Assembly: GCA_016648135.1 (NCBI GenBank)
Contig: JADDOH010004202.1
Span: forward strand, 175,537 to 239,536
Direction of reading: 5' to 3'
DNA from: Agrypnia vestita
Lineage: Eukaryota; Arthropoda; Insecta; Trichoptera; Phryganeidae
Length of the DNA: 64,000 nucleotides
The notes beneath the pieces were generated by a model. That model was not told where the DNA came from. It ran no database searches and worked only from the letters and a program-made list of their open reading frames with translations. The position numbers were made by a program, and so were the translations under genes. How positions within the stretch are numbered: the stretch's first letter is position 1; every line of letters begins with the position of its first letter. This document shows, piece after piece, positions 10,761 through 22,220 of the stretch.

Positions 10761-12430
10761 TTCCGGTACTGGAGGCGTTCCGGTTTCCCATTCAGTGATG
10801 AGCATGAAAAGATTGCAATCGAATTTTATCTAAAGATCGATATTAAAATAAAAACATTTTTGTTTATATCGAGTATACTAAAATAAATACATTAATACAA
10901 ATAGTTAAGCAAACACTAAATTTATTTAAAAAATAAGGAATTTTTTAAAACTTATTTTTGTCGTGCTTAGGATGTATGATTATCCTGAATAGAATTTTTT
11001 ATTTATATATCTACCCATCCCTGTGATTTTATGAATTTCATAATGAAACGAGATTCTAAATTCGATAGGAACTGCACATAGCGGAGGATTTGCGAGCGGT
11101 TTGAATCATATTAGAAAATTAAAGGATAAATTGTCTTGAAATAATCTTGAATTCGGTATAAAACGCGACTTTATTTGGGGAACTTCTAGAATTCCAGAAT
11201 TATATAAAAATAGTAAAAATTGCATGACGCAGTCTAATTTGACAGCGCGCTAACGCCAGCAAGATCGAGCGGGTGATTCAGCGCGAATATTGACGGCCAG
11301 AGTACCTACCTGCATGCGGAATAAGCGAGAGAGCGAATCATTATCACAGATAGAAACAGTGTAAATAAAATATTTTATTAAAATATTTTTATATGATCGG
11401 TGTGAATATATAATAGTCCTCCATTTAAGTTTGTATCCAATGATTTCAGTGCATAAATAAATGATTAAATTATTTAAAGGGTTTCGTTTTGTTCCCACTG
11501 TTGCAAAGCCATGATAATTTAAACATTTGTACATATCCCTTATAAAAGAAACTTGTGAATAGGTACAAAAAAAACTAACAAACTTTCTATAATCACACAT
11601 TGATTTTTGTCATATAATGAGTCAGTGTATATAATACAATTTTTTTTTGTAATTTTCAATTACGCCAAACCACAAATGTAACGCTGCAAACTCATAGTGT
11701 TTCCATTAATACATTTTTAAAAATGATTGTTCTGTACCAATTCTAATAAACATTAACTTAAAACATATTTCGAATCAAAGGATATTTTGTTCATTCGTAA
11801 TCCACGTAGCTTTAAGACGTAATTTAAGTAACTTAAGACTTTAAGTGTGGCATTTTTTTAATGGCTTAAAAAAAACGTTCCCGCATCTTACTTATCCCTG
11901 TGAGAGGTGGTGAAAAATATGATATATAATAAAGCCTACAATCCATCAAGTCGAGTCACTTAAGGGGAGTATTTCTTAAAAGGGTGAAATTGAGTGGACG
12001 ACAGTTTACTGAAAGTAAATTTTCCGACATTGGTGTAAAATGTATATAACATAAAAACTCGTATACATTACTATATAACTTACATAAACGTTTTATTATT
12101 ATAATTGATATTAATACATCTATATTTTCATGCTTTTAATAGCTACATTACCTAGTTAACAATTTTAGTTTTATGGTCAAAAATGTGTGACGTTACCACT
12201 GACCATATATAGGATGTAAGAGAATTAAGTAACTACAATAAAAATATAATTATTTTTTAAATATATTATTTATGGTAAAATTTATTAGGGAAACATATTT
12301 TTTGTGACGCCAAAATTTTTGAAAAATATTCTAAAATATTGGAAAAAATGAAAAAAATTCAAAACACGTGTAAATATTTTGGTGTTTGTTTTTTTGGGTA
12401 ATATGACGTGTTTGTGCGACCTTTCTGGCT
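10761..12430. other. AT-rich DNA with a small G+C patch
   Basis: A G+C-richer patch lies at about 11225-11345. No frame with a recognisable domain is present; the 116-codon minus frame at 11250-11600 has no motif. Confidence 0.45.
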
Positions 12431-12470
12431 CGTATTTCGGATCCCATTGCAGGGTCTTTCGTCAGGGCTA
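12431..12470 (-). ncRNA. Penelope-type hammerhead motif
   Basis: On the minus strand: CTGACGA (12465-12459), spacer, a stem II of GACCC with GGGATC (one bulged A), then GAAA (12438-12435) and TACG. It lies downstream of the minus-strand GIY-YIG relic at 12.7-13.05 kb, as expected for one element. The downstream ACGAGCC...GGTCG block may form stem III. Stem I is not resolved. Confidence 0.6.
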
Positions 12471-12494
12471 AAATTATGTTGTAAAGTATTGGCT

Positions 12495-12640
12495 TGCAAT
12501 ACCGTGTCGAAAGCAGGGTGAAATGTTGTCAGTATTGCGTTAAGTTTTAGCTATCAAAACCGTGTCAAAAGCAGAGTATTTCTGTGTTAATATTAACCTC
12601 GCAATACCGTGTCGTAAACATGTATTGTCACGAATTGACT
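12495..12640 (-). repeat. Short degenerate repeats in a Penelope 3' region
   Basis: Three copies of an ACCGTGTC(G/A)-centred block with AAGCAG-like sequence occur at 12501, 12559 and 12606 (spacing 58 and 47). They lie between the GIY-YIG relic and the hammerhead, so they probably belong to the 3' untranslated part of that element. Confidence 0.45.
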
Positions 12641-12719
12641 TGCGTTACGTGTATGTTTCATATGCCTTGTTTAATCCCTATATTTGCGTAATCTCGACGA
12701 GATTGGTTTTGAGTCGGAT

Positions 12720-13050
12720 ACCTTGATGTTCTTAATTTGAGTTATATATAGTTAATTAACCATCATCTCTATTAATATTCACCTGGTGCTTATACATCTC
12801 GAGTGCCTCCTTAACAATACATGCGTGCTGACTGTTGGGCTTTTCTAGGATCTTCAGTTTGAAAGTTAAATGATGGCCGGTATCCAGAAAGTGCTCAGCG
12901 CATGCTGATTGTACTCATGTTTGCATGCCCGTTTGTACTCATCATTTTCGGAAATTGTGCGCGCTGTTTATCCCACGTATACTTTATCGCAGTCTTGGCA
13001 GTCGAGTACTCGTATCGTTCTCGAGTACGAGTACTCGAGTACGACGAGTA
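12720..13050 (-). pseudogene. GIY-YIG fragment of a third Penelope-like element
   Basis: The minus strand reads DCQDCDKVYVG, a stop, TARTISEN, then KRACKHEYNQHALSTFW, and after a shift LTFKLKILEKPNSQHA and ALEMYKHQVNINR. This is the Penelope GIY-YIG module (CxxC, YVGQTxR, EHKRAC, AxHxxxTGH, IxExxMxYxH). It is broken by a stop and a frameshift. It differs clearly from the modules at 2.4 and 9.7 kb, so at least three Penelope families have inserted here. The hammerhead at 12431-12470 is its likely 3' partner. Confidence 0.75.
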
Positions 13051-13056
13051 CATACC
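12988..13056. repeat. Palindromic CGAGTACTCG cluster
   Basis: A run of overlapping CGAGTAC/GTACTCG words that can fold back on itself. It sits just upstream of the GIY-YIG fragment on the minus strand and replaces the expected RT end. Confidence 0.6.
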
Positions 13057-13769
13057 GTCTGTTTCTAGGCGGTCTCGATTCTTCCACGTATCATAAAAAT
13101 CCTTAAATAATATTGAAAATAATTATGCAATATTCTCAATTAATAACACATCAATAATTTTTGTATCAAAGATTCGGATTTAGTAAGAAAATGAATCAAA
13201 AAATGTATTTATTTTTTCAATCAAAATGTCAACCAGAAAGATCATTAAAAGACAGCATTATACATCAGAAAACATGAACCAGGAAAGATAGATTAAAAGA
13301 CTTAAAGCTCATTGCCAATTAATGTAACTAACTAAACAATTAACTAACTAAAAATGGAGTAATAGATGTGAAATCTGAGAAAAGCTACATAAATGTTGAA
13401 ATTTTTCAGAAACTTAAATGATCAACATGGCGAAATTAACAGTTTCCGGTATTCACTACCGGATAGGTTCATCATTCAGTTGGTAATTAAATAATTTTGT
13501 TACTATTTAACATATCATCATAGACACTGTTTTTCCCAGATTATTAAAAGAAAATTAAAAACGATATAGACTTTTTATTTTTTTATCAAAAATTGTAAAG
13601 ATTTTGGTTGGAATATGCCTGCCTCACTAGAGAAATCTGTGTCAAGGCAGGCAACACAGTGGATCATTTTTTTTCTCTATTTTTCTACTCTTCTCACATT
13701 TTTCTTCTCTTATAGTTAATGTATAAAATGGATAGGTGATAGGTCGAATAATGTATCCCGCTAAGCTAA
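13057..13769. other. AT-rich DNA with one hairpin
   Basis: A hairpin with arms GCCTGCCT and AGGCAGGC lies at about 13618-13654. Nothing else is recognised. Confidence 0.45.
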
Positions 13770-14275
13770 AAAAGCATCCAGATACGGCGGACCTTTAAAT
13801 AGGGAGCCTTGGTTGTAATGTGGATACTAGCGCGTACATATGTAGGTATCAGGAAGGTACTGGCTGGGAATAATCTGCCGCTTTTATTCTGAAAAAGGCG
13901 GTTAACATTTATAGTAATAGTTACAACCGTAATGAATATACGGCGCTTTTAATGGAGACCCGGGCGCCGTTTCTCGTTGATGCAATTCCAAAAACCGCTA
14001 TTATTAGGCGCAAAAGCTGTTCTTTTGTTCGCCATTCACATAATTGAAAATAGTTTTGGTGCAGCAGTTAGTCCAAAGTATGCCGCGTCCGATGGAGCGG
14101 GGCGAGCTTAGAGTTTACACCACCTGAATGAATACTGCTAATTTTGAACCGCCCATAAATAAGAGGATCGATATCAGATTTGAAACGGTAAGCTGATTTA
14201 TGAAATCTGATACAGGAGATGTAATTATATTCATTCACGTACATCCGTTGATGACCCATGTACTGGCGACTTTAT
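13770..14275. other. G+C-richer island without a frame
   Basis: CpG-bearing, complex sequence with repeated TTTTAT/TTTAAT words next to GGCGG and GGCGC words; no convincing frame. A candidate regulatory element; no transposon motif seen. Confidence 0.35.
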
Positions 14276-14379
14276 TCATTGTTGAGAGAAATTTTCAATA
14301 TGGCGTTGTCAAATTAGTCAATATATAATCAACACGAATAGAACTTGTTTACACAACTAAATGTTGAAAATATTAACGT

Positions 14380-14412
14380 TTTTTGGGTTCATGTGCCCCT
14401 TCATCAGGATAC
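14380..14412 (-). ncRNA. Degenerate hammerhead-like motif
   Basis: On the minus strand: CTGATGA (14407-14401), spacer A, GGGG...CCC stem, then AAAAACG in place of GAAAC. Core G12 is lost, so it should be inactive. Confidence 0.45.
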
Positions 14413-14469
14413 AACGCAACCTAAATATTAAAAAAAAAAGAAGCTAAGACATTAACAAAATAAATATTA

Positions 14470-14675
14470 ATATATTTTTTTTTTTTTTTTTAAAAAAAAA
14501 TAGAGATGTGAACACGGAAATACGTGTCACATCAATATTCTTACTATTTTCAAACTAAGCTAAGCGCTTGTACTATGAAAATAGGACTAACTTGCTAGTC
14601 TGGAGTGAGGATCGAACCCGCAACCTTTGGATCACGAGGCCAGTGTCCTAACCACAAGACCAACAAGCTACTCTA
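14470..14675 (-). repeat. SINE family 1 (tRNA-derived), full-length copy
   Basis: On the minus strand the head reads TAGCTTGTTGGTCTTGTGG then TTAGGACACTGGCC (A-box region), followed by GCGGGTTCGATCCTC (B box). A unique body follows (CAAGTTAGTCCTATTTTCATA, then AGTAAGAATATTGATGTGAC) and ends CATCTCTA plus a T/A-rich tail. It aligns along its length with 23855-24050 on the other strand. It is an RNA polymerase III type retroposon, not a functional tRNA. Confidence 0.85.
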
Positions 14676-14799
14676 CTAGGAGATGAATAAATAATCAAGT
14701 ACTAATATGAGAACAATTAAATAATAATTTAAAAGTAGTAATCTTTAAATTTATTTTCATACTAATAGGTATTTAATTATTTATTTTGTTATTGTCTAC

Positions 14800-14925
14800 A
14801 CTTCGCACCATTATTTTTAGTATTAGTTGTATAATATAGTATAAGTTGTATCATGAAGGGACCATTGGCACCGAAAGGTGTTGGTCTTTTCAACAATAAG
14901 TAGTGTAAATAAATAAATATATTCT
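14800..14925 (+). repeat. Possible LINE 3' end
   Basis: A hairpin-like ACCATTGGCACCGAAAGGTG block is followed by a short AAATAAATAAATA tail, the pattern of many LINE 3' ends. No coding part is attached. Confidence 0.3.
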
Positions 14926-16719
14926 TTTTAATTGAAGTAGTTAAATGAATCATTTAATTTTTTATTAAAATTATTAAATCATTAAATCATTAAATCAGTA
15001 TAATGATTTAATTTTTTATTTATGGTTCACAGCTTTTAATTATAAAAAATCAACTGCATGGAATTCTAAACCAGTTAATTGTAGGTTCACAAAAAAAGAT
15101 TATAAAAATAGATTACCATAATCGATTATACAAGTACATCATTCAGTATCTACCTATAAATTTAAACTTACAATTGTCACCTTTTTGTATGGTGTATAAC
15201 GTTCAAAAACTAAAATATGTATTTTGTCGTCCCGAGAAGTTATGAATTTAGTAAATACATGATAGATGCTTACACATATTGATAATTGTATTAAAATATA
15301 ATATACAACCAGCTGTAATTTACTTACACTAAATACAATGTAATGCAACCATTTTCTTAACAGTGAAACATAAAAATTTCGAAAATGATGAAAATAAAAA
15401 TCATTCATAAATTTCATTCCCAGAGAACTGAACATAATTCACACCCGCAAAGAATACTTACAAGCAGGTACTTAGTTGATTTTTTCAAATTCACTTGTAA
15501 AATAATCGCATCATAGATTGCTTGCGATAACTTTATTCCAACTAAATTATTAAGCGAACAGGATATTGAAATTTACTCCATGTTAAAAAAACACTAAAAT
15601 ATACTTTTTCTCTTTATAAATTAACTTAACTCAAAATTCTGTTAAAAAATATATATGCGCTTTAAAAAAATACGCATAGAGCCGTACCTACACTAGAAGC
15701 TATTGCCGCCTTCAAAAATTTCCCCTAATGTATCTATATACTAACTAAAGACAGCGTTTTCATTTCCGGAATCAGGCCTGGAACTCATTTTCCGGATACT
15801 GCTGAGTACTTGTTTCATATTCCTTTGTCAATTTATTAGAAAATGTTCGTCCTTTCAGCATAGCTCTTAAATTTGAAAACAGACAGAAATAAGGTAGATG
15901 AATCTTTAGAATGATCTATTTTTTGCTTAGAAGGCATCTTAGAGTGAGCGCACGGTGCCGCTCTGAATTTCGATCAATCATCTTTTTTCCAAACACACGC
16001 AAATATATATCACAGGTTCTCAATATCAATATTCAATGTATATCTGCTTGTATGTTGAAAAATGTTCAAATGCGAATAATAAAATAAATACAATATTTAT
16101 AATTAATTTGATTTTTTTTTTCACTATGAAAACATTCTGAAAATATTGTTTTTTAGTAATTTTTCACAGGTGATAAAATGTTATTTTTTAATTAATTTTT
16201 ATCCCATTACCTACATTCGTTAAAAAATAAAAATCTGCTGAAATTTTCAGTTTATTCAGTAAAAAAAGCAGTGATTGCCCAAACGAGGGTAAGCATTAAC
16301 ACTAACGAACTTTAAAAATGAATTAAAATTTGATCTAGTTCTAACGCTGGCTTTGTTAACATAAGAACAATAATATTTAATTTCAAATGCAATGTGTAAG
16401 TACAACAAATAAATTTTTCTGATATTTCTATATTTCAAGGCCATTGAGCAAGTGCCTACCAGTTTTAATGAAAACTGTAAATGCATTATTTAATTACACA
16501 TGAAAATGCAATTTTAAAATATTATTAATTTCTTAAGTTTGTAAAACAAAATACTCACCCTATTAAATAGGTACCAATTAAATAGCCTGGGCAGTTATAT
16601 ATCACATTATTAAATTAAAGCATCGTACCCAGTAATATAGGTGTGGCCCTACATACGTTTGGATCGCAGATAGTTATGAAATGAAGTTTTGTTTTGAAAA
16701 TGCTACATAATTTTGAACC
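14926..16719. other. AT-rich DNA, nothing recognised
   Basis: Only shadow frames. A slightly G+C-richer stretch at 15670-15970 shows no motif. Confidence 0.5.
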
Positions 16720-17065
16720 AAAGAATCTATCTCCGGGTCACGGAGAGACTATTTCAGTGAGTTTTCTTCTCACTTTTTCTCGTGTCTCAGAAGTCGTTAA
16801 TCGGTTGCAGAAGTTCTGCCGACATTGCTTTTCCAGCGCATTCTTGAGGTAAACTATTGGTAAATGCCTTCTCAGTATATATCGCGTGGTCTGTGGGTAA
16901 CCTGCCGTACGAGCGGAATTTTACCCTTTCCATTACAGCCATCATTATTCCATGTAAGCCTTGGTATTTTGCCAAAGTATATAAACGCACGTGATTGTAT
17001 AATAGACTTTTCAATACAACTAGTCCACACGAGTCCTGTGTTCTGCCGCAGTAAGTGTCCCATTT
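16720..17065. other. G+C-richer stretch, unassigned
   Basis: The minus strand has two overlapping frames of 63 and 75 codons; one begins MGHLLRQNTG, reminiscent of the GHxLRxxx block in LINE C-termini. The rest does not follow that pattern, so no call is made. Confidence 0.3.
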
Positions 17066-17661
17066 GTCACATCTTGTATATTTTAATAGCTTTTTTTATA
17101 TAAAAGTTCTTATTAAAAAAAGTTATATTAAATTTTTTAAATATTATGGAGAAAAATTAAAAACGGAGTCTACCAAGTAAAAGTTCGGTTAATTTGATGT
17201 CTCAGTCAATTTTACATCGGCGTTTTCACTTAATTCTCACTGGCAATCATTTGACATTAAATAGATAAAAAATATATTTGAGAACTAGTCAATACTAAAT
17301 AAATTTGATTGAAAAATACACATATCTTTAAATTTTCACAATAAATTGATAAAAATATAAGATGTTTACAAAAGACCTATATTTTTTGTTATTCCGTGAA
17401 TTTTTGTACATGTTGTTATATATATATTTATTTACAATATCACAACAAAAATCATATTATTTATGATATATTTAGGTATTCATTTTTTTCAATGCGTAAT
17501 GTATTACATGAAAAATACATTTATAAAAACAACAATAAAACCTCGATCCAATTGACTTATTCATATCCGTTCAGGTCAGTAAGTTATGCATATAATAAAC
17601 ATAGGTCAGTTATATAATAAAGTAGACTTTTCTAATATGCTAAGTTAACAAATTATAATAA
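17066..17661. other. AT-rich DNA, nothing recognised
   Basis: No supported feature. Confidence 0.5.
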
Positions 17662-17767
17662 TTAACACTAGGTTCACAGGCATTTTTTATATACCTATCT
17701 CTACGGCACCCGTCAAATTGACGGATGCACATAAGTACGTCGTTTTTTCGTATTAAATGATTTATTT

Positions 17768-18285
17768 TAACTGTTTTATTTAACTGAAGTCCTCGATTGT
17801 TCAATTAAAATGGTTTTATTATTTTTTAGAATACGACGCGCTTCTATTTCTGTGCAGTCTTTGATATGTTCTAACATGCGCGTATCAATTATTAGTTCGA
17901 AGGCAGTTTTGCACATGATCCGACATCACATTTCTTTTGGAATATCCAGTAGGTCCTGCGACACCTTTGAATATTGTGTGAATGGGTAGCCTACCGTTGG
18001 ACCCACTTGCTTCAAAGTCCATCCATTGTGTTCCATCGACAGCAAGTAATTCAGAACTAGTTCTGTTGTATTGCTGTTGGAGGTGGATGACTTTTTCTCG
18101 GAGCCGGTGCTTGAGGAAATGCGCATTCTTTTGTTACCAAGACCTGGAATGTTTTCTTCTTCTGATGACTCTTCTGTCATTTCGCTGTAGAAGGATTCGG
18201 AAGTCTCGGATTCATGTTCACTTTCACTTTCAAATGTTCTTTCTTCAGAGCTAGTACCGGAATGTTCTTCATTAGAAATTTTCTA
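17768..18285 (-). pseudogene. piggyBac transposase, N-terminal remnant
   Basis: Read on the minus strand from about 18285. An acidic, serine-rich leader (SSEER, ESESEHESETSES, EESSEEEN) precedes a basic patch (NKRMR), which is typical of piggyBac transposase N-termini. Next come GWTLKQVGPTVGYPF, a stop at about 17924, and then FELIIDTRMLEHIKDCTEIE, which resembles the start of the DDE_Tnp_1_7 domain (FxxFFxxxxxxxIxxxTNxxA). The catalytic aspartates lie beyond the deleted part. The leader is probably the true start region, but no clear initiator is chosen. Confidence 0.65.
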
Positions 18286-18366
18286 TCAATAATTCCAAAT
18301 ACTTTCTTGATGTACTCATGGTTGCTCAAAATGGGTGAAGATAAAATAAATATTATTGCAAAAATA

Positions 18367-18438
18367 ATTAGTAATTATTATAAAATTACAATTAGTAATT
18401 ATTAGAAAATTACAATTAGTAATTATTAGAAAATTACA
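18367..18438. repeat. Tandem repeat, 24 bp x 3
   Basis: Units start at 18367, 18391 and 18415 (ATTAGTAATTATTAGAAAAT plus TACA). It lies inside the piggyBac derivative, where it may mark the internal rearrangement. Confidence 0.85.
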
Positions 18439-19020
18439 AATTAAAAATACTTACAATAAGTAGATTTTTTCTTTGCAAATATTTATACGCATTGCTAAAA
18501 TTTTAAAACTTGATATACGTCTCCACACACAGACTACATTTTTAAAACTGAAGATTGTCATATGGTCAACTTTGCCAGAAATCAACACTTGAAGAGACCA
18601 TTTTTTATTGCCCCATAAATCATAATGCTCCAAATGCATACGCAATGCATACGTTCTTGTAATTTGTGTTTAAAACAAAAACATCGATGACATTCTTTCT
18701 TCATTGCTTCACACAAATTCTAGAAATATGATTATTTTGTTTCAAAAGTAATAATTTCACAAATGGGACGAATTCAAAAGGGATATTCTTTAAACTACCA
18801 AATCCGTCAATTTGACGGGTGTTCGTAGAGATAGGTATAAAGCAAAAAGATTTTATAAAATAAGAGGTTTCCAAATAAAACAAAACTGTAAATATATTTG
18901 TACTGATCCATTATAAAAAGTCATTTAAAAAAATCAGAAAAAAATTCTGCCTGTTTAGTAAAATTTACAAAGCAAATCGGAAATCCGTCAATTTGACGGG
19001 TGCCGTAAACCTAGTGTTAA

Positions 19021-20094
19021 TACATTAATAAATTATAAATTAAATACGTAAAACTTTATTGAGAAGTTTTCTATGTACATATATAATTGCCGATATTTTG
19101 AGACTATAATTATATATATCGTCAATTCGCAGGAAACCTATATTTAATTAGAAGCAAATATTTGTTAAAAACGTTATAAAATAAATGGGGTTATGATTTT
19201 GACACGTAGTAAATAACACACGGGTCCACAAATTCTGTTATAATAAATATACATTATACATATACATATTCAAATTTAAATAAGGCCCTCGAAATCGACA
19301 TTTAACCTAAACTTTTAACGTCTCATTTTTTCAACATCCAATCCGTAAAATTCATTATTTTTTTAAGGAGTAACACAACTTTGACATTTTAAAAAAATTA
19401 CTTTATCCTGTAACTTGAATTTCCAAGAATAATTTGAGTCACCACTCATTCAAAAATTTTGAAAAAGTTATAACAATAAGATGCTAGCATGGTAGGTGAA
19501 TTTTTAAGCAAAATACCTACATTATTCTTTATCACCTTTCTCGAAACTTTCCTTTTCAGACTTTTGTTGATATCTGAAAACCTATTGAGCCGATTTCATT
19601 AAATTTATTAGCAAGGTGTGTAACCTTACTTTGAATACTTACTATTATATAAATTATGAACTTCAATTGTTTTAAAGAAAAAATAGATCTTATTTGCACA
19701 AAATAAATTTTTTTCGATTTGCTATATCACAAAATTACATTACCTTTTTTATTTTACTCAATCTCTGGTAACATGATTATTTCCAACAGCTGCGCTCGTC
19801 AAGAGAAGGACCTTTGCGGGACATCGCATAACTCCACCATTTTGAATTTTTTTAAATAATTGTGGGATAAAAAATATTCAACTATGATAGTAAACCAAAT
19901 TTTATATAAACAAAGTAAAATCTTTTTTAATAATTATGTTAAAGTATTTTATGATGCCTCATGATGGAGTAACCCGGTAACAGCACGGCCTTTCTAAACT
20001 TGTTTTAATTGTTTTTTTGTGAAATTACTAAAATAAAATAAAAATTCTGTTGCATTCTTTAGGTTTGCATTAACATGATAGGTATAATATGTTT
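19021..20094. other. AT-rich DNA, nothing recognised
   Basis: No supported feature. A short CpG-bearing patch lies at 19780-19850. Confidence 0.5.
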
Positions 20095-20290
20095 TAAATC
20101 GCCTAGTCACCCTCACCGACGCCGACGCGGTGTCTGGTGGAGACATGTGCGCGCCGCCCCAGGTGACTTGGTATTATCCCCACGATGACGTAGTTACTCC
20201 AGTCACCAGATTTTATGGCATATTGTACACGCTACGAGTTTACTCCGTGTCAAAAATTAGAGGGTGATCGTAAAGATCACGCCAAAAACA
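20095..20290. other. G+C-richer island without a frame
   Basis: Includes CACCGACGCCGACGCGGTG-type sequence and a GTGATC/GATCAC hairpin at its right edge. It is flanked on both sides by very AT-rich DNA. Origin unknown. Confidence 0.35.
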
Positions 20291-20859
20291 AGAATAAAAA
20301 TACGCTCAGACGATTTACATACAAATTGTAACACTTACACTATAAATTGTTACTGTCAAAATACAGAAATTTGTAATTTTACTTAATGTTAAAATATTGT
20401 GTTCTGTAGCTTTTGGAATGTATTATTTTTTAATATTTATTTTGTTTTTTATACAGTGCTTCATAATTTATAAATATTATTTTATTTAAATGTATATGTT
20501 ACGGTATTGTTAAAAGGATTCTATCTATAGTAATAACGATTCATTATATGAAGCTACGGTAGTAGCGAAACCCGGCTTGTAACAATAAAAAAATAAGGTG
20601 GTTTTAAAATAAAATTTATTATTTTATTAATTTAATTATATTTTTTATTGGTTAGTCACAATCTGCAACAGACATAGTTACTTGATAAAAATATAATTAT
20701 TTAAATTATATTTAGTTGTATTTATTAAGTGTAAAAAAAATATTTTCTGTCCTAAAAATAATTTTTTTAAAATGAAGTATTTAAAATCCGTGTGAGGCGC
20801 AATCAGAGCTAGCTCAAGTTGAGATCACTTGGGGTCAAAATAATAAGGAAAATTTAAAG
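20291..20859. other. AT-rich DNA, nothing recognised
   Basis: No supported feature. Confidence 0.5.
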
Positions 20860-20869
20860 GGCACATGCA

Positions 20870-21240
20870 CACGCCATTAGGCTTACGTGCTCTCTGCTGA
20901 CAACAAAGGCAGACGCTCGTTTTAGCCTTGCTACAAAAGGAAGTATTTTTTATATGAAACAGTGACTGGTGATGAAAAATGGGTGTTGTACGACAAGCGA
21001 AAACCGTGGCAAAAAAGCGTTGACACAGACTACGAAACCTAATATTCCTAGAAAAATACCTGTGCATTTGGAGGGAAATTAAGGGTGAATATCATGAGTT
21101 ACTAAAATCGTTGATCCTGTGATGCCTTCAAGGATAAATTATTTGGTAAAAAGATTGTTTACATGTAAAAAACTACTAAAATGACAAACGAGGTCAAACA
21201 TGGCAAATACCATGAGAGAAAGCCAATTTTCATCGAGTTG
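20870..21240 (+). pseudogene. mariner transposase remnant
   Basis: The plus strand reads QTLVLALLQKEVF and, after a one-base shift, ETVTGDEKWVLYDKRKPW. TGDEKW with WVLYD is the hallmark block of mariner transposases and contains the first catalytic aspartate. Stops follow at about 21040 and 21049, and only vague traces remain to 21240. The N-terminal helix-turn-helix part and the other two catalytic aspartates are missing. Confidence 0.8.
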
Positions 21241-21387
21241 AGAAGTTCTGATAATGTCTCCTCTATTTCGAAGGCAAAATTACTGTTGGCGCAACTTGGC
21301 TAAAATATCCTTTGTACTACCTGATAATCCTGTTCCCGTACATTCTGGCACTATCTCTAATCCCAGAGACTCTGGTGAGCAAAAAGG

Positions 21388-21475
21388 TACTCGTAGTGAC
21401 TTTGCGACCCAACCAGTTACTCATAGTGACTTTGCGACCCAACCAATTACTCATGGCAACATTGCTACGAGTCGG
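21388..21475 (+). repeat. Tandem repeat, ~30 bp x 2.5
   Basis: The unit GTGACTTTGCGACCCAACCA plus GTTACTCATA occurs twice in full, with a third divergent copy. It directly follows the mariner relic. A short frame runs through it (SDFATQPxTH repeats), but no function is implied. Confidence 0.85.
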
Positions 21476-21479
21476 TAAA

Positions 21480-21929
21480 ACAATGAGCGGCTAGAACGGC
21501 AGCCATTATGAGAAGAAAAAATGGCGCGGCAATACGTTAAGTGACATTCAAGATAACAATTTGACCACCAGCTGTTAACAACCATTAGAGAATTCCAAAC
21601 GCGTTTGTATATATTTAATTCACAAGTGGTGGGTATTCAAATCCTTCCTAACCTGCATTCTATCTTACTGGGTCGCGCTAAACAAATAAATTTAAAACCT
21701 TATGATTATAGTCCATTCAGGGATACGATTCCTTATTATGAACGTAATTGAAGAATATTTTAGATACTCTAATTTTTTCAGGCATACGTTCCCCTCTAAT
21801 TGAACTCATTGATTGAAAAAATGAAATAAAATTAATTAGGTCGCAAATATAAAAGAAGTTTCAAGTTTTCAAATGCTTTTATGGAATAAATCATTATCTT
21901 ACATTATTCAAGTTATTTAATCTGGATAT
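21480..21929. other. AT-rich DNA, nothing recognised
   Basis: No supported feature. Confidence 0.5.
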
Positions 21930-21934
21930 CTGAG

Positions 21935-22220
21935 GAGATCTTTTAAGATGGCTAAAATCGTAAAATCCTATATCTCCCAACCGGCTGCAAGTGGTCGTTA
22001 TTAGGGGTTCTACGTCTACGTATCATCCTTTACCATCTGGACTTCCTCAAGGTAGTCACCTGGGGCCTCTTCTCTTTGTGATTTTTATTAATGATATTCA
22101 TGGCATTCAGAAATTATAATTTTCGCTGGCGACGTAAAGGTATACCGTCAAATTAGAAATTTCCAAGATTCTGAAACTGCAAGAGGATCTGAATATATTA
22201 ACAGAATACTCAATAGGAAC
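21935..22220 (+). pseudogene. LINE reverse transcriptase fragment (Jockey/CR1-like)
   Basis: The block [19 protein letters not shown] is the motif B region of non-LTR retrotransposon RT. The expected FADD box is damaged (frame lost near FSLAT), and LQEDLNILTEYS follows, matching the LLQEDLNxLxxW block. Upstream only about 30 codons are recognisable. A dead internal fragment. Confidence 0.85.

Larger units (their letters stand above)
17662..19020 (-). mobile_element. piggyBac-like transposon derivative with TTAA target duplication
   Basis: TTAA at 17662-17665 and 19017-19020 bracket an element with ends CACTAGGTTCAC and, on the other strand, CACTAGGTTTAC. The CGGCACCCGTCAAATTGACGG palindrome is present near the left end (17704-17724) and the right end (18984-19005). 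A third copy lies at 18803-18821, followed by an inverted repeat of the left subterminal sequence. TTAA duplication and inner repeats are the piggyBac hallmark. At ~1.35 kb it is shorter than an autonomous element and carries only an N-terminal transposase remnant. Confidence 0.88.

Noticed and set aside
14560..14675. Functional tRNA gene on the minus strand
   Set aside because: Promoter boxes are present but the acceptor stem and cloverleaf do not close, and the same head recurs with a shared body at 23.9 kb; it is a SINE.
16787..17063. Minus-strand frames starting MGHLLRQNTG as a LINE C-terminus
   Set aside because: Only the GHLLR word fits; the following blocks (GRPR, DRxxWR) are absent.
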